The translations under genes were made by a program, and so were the position numbers. Shown here piece after piece: positions 60,601 through 64,000 of a stretch of DNA of 64,000 bases (its first letter is position 1; each line of letters opens with the position of its first letter). A model generated the notes under the pieces. It was not told the origin of the DNA and did no database searches. It saw only the letters and a list, made by a program, of their open reading frames with translations. The stretch covers positions 62,001-126,000 of the forward strand of contig QANZ01045650.1 of NCBI GenBank assembly GCA_003254925.1, written 5' to 3'. Origin of the DNA: Chamaecrista fasciculata (taxonomy: Eukaryota; Streptophyta; Magnoliopsida; Fabales; Fabaceae).

Positions 60601-63600
60601 AAGGTTTCTTCTGGTTAGTTAGTAGAACATCTCATATCTTGAAATCTATGAAAATTCATTTAAAAGATAATTTTTAATGTTTTAAAACTCACTTGACCAA
60701 TCAAAAGAAACCTTAGCATATGCCTTACCTTCTTTGAAGGACCCTTAAAAAAATTAGTCACTAATTTAATATTTTGGTTCTTTAAAATACTATGATTGAC
60801 CTTCCCTTAATTTATTTAGCAAAAAAGATCATGCTTCGCTGTATCATGACTCATGAGACTATAACAATTTTAAAGTTAAAAACATTAAGAAGGACAATAT
60901 TTTGAAGGGTAAATTATAATTTGGTATCTTATTCTATAGACCGTTTTCACTTTGACACCTTACTATTTTAAAAGTGACACTTTTGTACCTTACTTTTTTG
61001 TATTGTTAACACTTTGGTACCCAAATTTATTTTTCTGTTAAATTTTGACGGCGAAGTCGCACGTGACCATCACGTGTACAGTAAAAACATTCAAATGTGA
61101 ATTTTCCTCTCATTTTTCACAATTCAAACGGTAAAACACTCCAACAATCTCTCACTTCGAATCTTGGTATTTTTCACAATTTTTGAATGTTTTAGCATCT
61201 GAATCGTAAAAAATGAGAGAAAAATGAACATTTGAGTGTTTTTACTGTGCATGTAATGGTCACGTGCGACTTCATCTTCAAAACTTAACAGAAAAATAAA
61301 TTTTGATACCAGAGTGTTAACGATTGCAAATAATAGGATATCAAAGTGTCACTTTTGAAACAACAGAGTACCAAAGTGTTAGTGGTCGCAAAGAACATGA
61401 TATCAAAGTGTCACTTTTGAAAGAAAAGGATACCAAAGTGAAATCGGTCTATAGAATAGGATACTAAAGTGTAATTTATCCTATTTTTTTTTAAAAAAAA
61501 AAAAAGTTAAGTTCATTCTTTAATATGGGTTAACCCATGCTAGGTTAGATTTAATAGAGGGGAAATTTTCACATAATGAAGGGGAAAACTATTGTAATTT
61601 GTTAATGAAAGAGTAAAAAAGGATTAACTACTTGGCTTTCGATTTCGTGCAAGTCATGGAAGATGCTTTGAAAATGGAGTCTTTCATCCATCATGTGAGC
61701 ATCACTTCATCAGTAACTATCTGATTAAGATTGATTTAACTTTTTAGGGCATTGATGTAAAGAATATTGAAAATTTTAAAAATAGTAAAATAAAATAGAA
61801 ATTCTGTAAAGATTGTTTTTACTTTTTAGGGCATTGATGTAAAGAATATCGAAAATTTAAAAAATAATAAAATAAAATGGAAATTCTGTAAAAAAAATAT
61901 AATAGCAAAGATATAAAAAAAAAAAGAATGAAATAGCTAAAATTTTCCCTTTTATATTTTCATATTTTTAACAATTTTTGACTATTTAGATTTTTAATAT
62001 GATTTAACTAACGTTATAAAAATATTTATTAAAAATGTATAAGAAAATTGAAATAAAATTGGAGTTAAAAGAGAAAAAAAATTTAATATTTTTTAAAAAA
62101 TAATATGAATTAAGAGACAAACTGACGAAAAGTCGAGCTCTATTTAATTATTATAGTCATTAGAAAAACCAGTTTTCTAAGAGAGACGTGGGGTATCTTC
62201 TCTTTGATGGTGAGGTAGGTTGGACGTTAAATGCTGCTGTTTAATCAAGTTTTTATTCGAGTTCTTAATCATCGAGTGACACTGGAGATGGGACTTCGAA
62301 TTCTTTTTTTTTTTATTTGATTATTATCTGTAACTTTAAATAACATTTGATAAAAATTTTATATACGATGAATTATGATTGAAGAAAAATATTAAATATA
62401 TTTTTTATATTATTAATTATAAAAAAATATAAATCAAGTTTATAGACGAAAGAACTTTATAATTAAAATATAAAAAATTTATCTAATTTTTTTCAAAATG
62501 AAAATTATGATATAATATGAAAATAATCAAATAAGAAATCATCAAGCTCTTAGACAGTTAGACTTTCCAATCAAGATCTTTTTCTTGGTCTCCCCAAGAA
62601 AAAATCAAGATCTTCTTCAATCTTAATATATTTTCAAATTTTTCGATATTGCAACTTTTTCATAGGAAAAAAATTATAGATAGGTAAAGCGTTATTATTG
62701 CCCCTTTTCATATTCCATGATGGCCAGTTTTGTGTATCAAAAATAAATTATGGCCAGTTTTATTAATCATTTTTACTTTTGGCTGGGCATAATTTTTTCT
62801 TCTTTCTTTTATCAATAAATTGTAGTTGCAACGTGCAAGCAATTGCTGTGACTTGTGAAAGTGATGTTTTCTCCCGTTTTAAATGTATAATTGTAGTTAA
62901 TATAATAAATAATAAATTAATAATTTAGTCTTCAAAAAATTATTAAGTTGACCATTCAATTTTTTAAAAATTAAAATAGAACCTTTAATCTTTCAATTCA
63001 CATGCATGGCTACTACATATACATGTAAATCTTAACCTCCACGTTAATTAGGTAAATGCTGGCATTTCCAAACATGGTGCTTTGATAAAGAAGTTCTTTT
63101 ATAAGATAAGGTTAACATACTCAAAATTATTAACTTTAGTTATTGTACCAAAAAAAAAAGAACTCCTTGAATTTTGAAGAGTGACAAAAAACTCCCTTAA
63201 TTTTTTATTCTGTGCAAAAGACCTATTTTAGTAAGATTTTTTTATAAAAAGAACTTTTTATATATATAATTTTATGATTGTTGTTATATTTTACGTTGAT
63301 CCTAAATTAAAATTAACTATTCTCGTAATTAATAATAAAAAAAAAAGAAAGTTGATTTTTTTCAATGAAAACTTGAATAAAAAAGATTATTTGCACAAAA
63401 TCATAAGATTAAATAGGTTTAGTCTCTTTACAAAATTTGAAAATTGATTACACAAAAAAAAAATCAGAAGAGTTTTGTTTATTTTACCTTTCTTACACCA
63501 AAAGAAATACAAGTTTACGAATGATTGATCATAAAGCATGATAGGATCGAGGTATGGAATTCATACCCTGTTTTGAGTCTTGACCATCATATTTCAATTT

Positions 63601-64000
63601 GGATCTTCTATAGTAGTTCTAAGAGACAAAGTAGATCTCACTGACATTTTCTCTTTCTATCCTATTCTTTTCTCTCTTATCACTGCACCCTAAACTATAA
63701 GGATCCAAATTGATCCTATTTACTATTTCTAAGGCCACAACCCACCTGACTTGGCTTAACATGAATTACAGGGACTAAGCTTGTTGACGCTGTCAGTTAT
63801 GCTTCCTTCTCTCATAAACTCTGATTGCCAAGCTTCCAATATACTATCATCATCCTCATGTTCTCTTAAGTTGCGAGTGATTTTGTTCTTCTTCTCACTT
63901 TACATGGTAGCCCTTGGGCAAGGAGGACACAAGCCTTGTGTTCAGGCTTTTGGGGCAGATCAATTTGATAAACGGCACCCAAAGGAGTGCAAAGCCAGGA
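57687..64000 (+). CDS. NRT1/PTR family transporter, NPF5-like, partial (gene I)
   Basis: Exon 1 57687-57825, exon 2 57982-58199, and exon 3 from 63772 to the window end (incomplete). Phases agree. ExxER is EVAER at residues 49-53. Exon 3 begins [19 protein letters not shown] and reaches [18 protein letters not shown], then [11 protein letters not shown]. The N-terminus has DAEAPLLL, a match to the acidic dileucine pattern. No lesion is visible so far. Intron 2 is 5.57 kb, the longest in the array, and holds several fold-back elements. The rest of exon 3 and exon 4 lie outside the window, so whether it is intact cannot be said. Confidence 0.9.
58200..59396. other. 5' part of intron 2 of gene I
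   Basis: AT-rich with degraded MITE-like words (AATTTAGTC, TTAATTC) between 58390 and 58990. A segment near 59220-59330 has TCAAGTGGTGGAAGTTTGAA, weakly reminiscent of a SINE. No coding sequence. Confidence 0.4.
59397..60350. mobile_element. Outer fold-back element in intron 2 of gene I
   Basis: Left arm words (AACAAGACCCCTTAAACTTT, GAGTCATTTGGAAGTAG, ATCAATTTTGAAAATCAAAT) pair with right arm words (ATTTGATTTTCAAAATTGAT, CTACTTCCAAATGACTC, AAATTTAAGCGGTCTTGTTA). The arms are about 135 bases. A second fold-back element sits in the centre. Confidence 0.8.
59531..60205. mobile_element. Inner fold-back element nested in the outer one
   Basis: Inverted ends TAGGATAAATTACATTTTGG and CAAAGTGTAATTTATCCTA, with a further GGTACCCTGTG..CACAGGGTACC pairing. 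The same family appears truncated at 22573-22655 and, as a relative, at 60907-61490. Confidence 0.8.
60907..61490. mobile_element. Third fold-back element in intron 2 of gene I
   Basis: GGTAAATTATAATTTGGTAT and CTATAGACCGTTTTCACTTT on the left pair with AAAGTGAAATCGGTCTATAG and ATACTAAAGTGTAATTTATC on the right. Inner units with ACCAAAGTGT are repeated. About 584 bases, non-coding. Confidence 0.75.
61739..61892. repeat. Tandem duplication, unit about 82 bases, two copies
   Basis: ACTTTTTAGGGCATTGATGT followed by AAAGAATAT and AATAAAATRGAAATTCTGTA occurs at 61739 and again at 61821 with few differences. Confidence 0.85.

Overview
This is nuclear DNA from a flowering plant, most likely a eudicot. 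It is AT-rich, has spliced genes with GT-AG introns, and is packed with small non-autonomous DNA transposons. I cannot name the species. The window is dominated by a tandem, same-strand array of NRT1/PTR-family (NPF, MFS/POT superfamily) membrane transporter genes, most like subfamily NPF5. They share a four-exon layout: a short hydrophilic exon 1 ending in WRS..FIIG, an exon 2 with the proton-coupling ExxER motif, an exon 3 with the [13 protein letters not shown] block, and an exon 4 with the C-terminal half.

Layout. Positions 1-2.46 kb are intergenic. A DUF1677 zinc-ribbon-like gene lies on the minus strand (2462-2887). Positions 3285-11795 form a candidate Helitron, with a 5' TC end after A and a 3' hairpin plus CTAG before T. 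It carries broken exons of unrelated host genes, including one complete HMG-CoA reductase exon and one ABC1-kinase exon. The NPF array follows: A (12812-16714, intact), B (17381-21256, intact), C (25372-27264, truncated pseudogene), D (27528-27890, fragment of a gene-B copy), E (35899-39936, open but with a rearranged central loop and a new intron), F (40927-44188, intact), G (44523-47571, pseudogene with at least two disabling lesions), H (50957-53981, intact) and I (57687 onward, running off the window inside exon 3).

The spaces between genes and the long introns hold hAT-like MITEs with perfect 8-bp target duplications, PIF/Harbinger-like MITEs with 3-bp duplications, one Stowaway-like MITE, several fold-back elements (one nested inside another), a LINE RNase H remnant, an inverted repeat pair next to an eIF2-alpha fragment, and a 566-base assembly gap. 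E, F and G share a conserved upstream block. C, F and G share intron 3 sequence. D and its downstream flank are a second copy of the 3' end and flank of B. The cluster therefore grew by repeated local duplication with loss of some members.

The intact NPF products should be 12-helix proton-coupled importers of nitrate, peptides or other small solutes. Substrate and membrane cannot be read from sequence alone. I found no rRNA, tRNA or CRISPR, and nothing that is clearly a wholly new biological system. The most unusual items are the gene-capturing Helitron, the repeat-derived intron with central-loop loss in gene E, and the fold-back breakpoint of pseudogene C.
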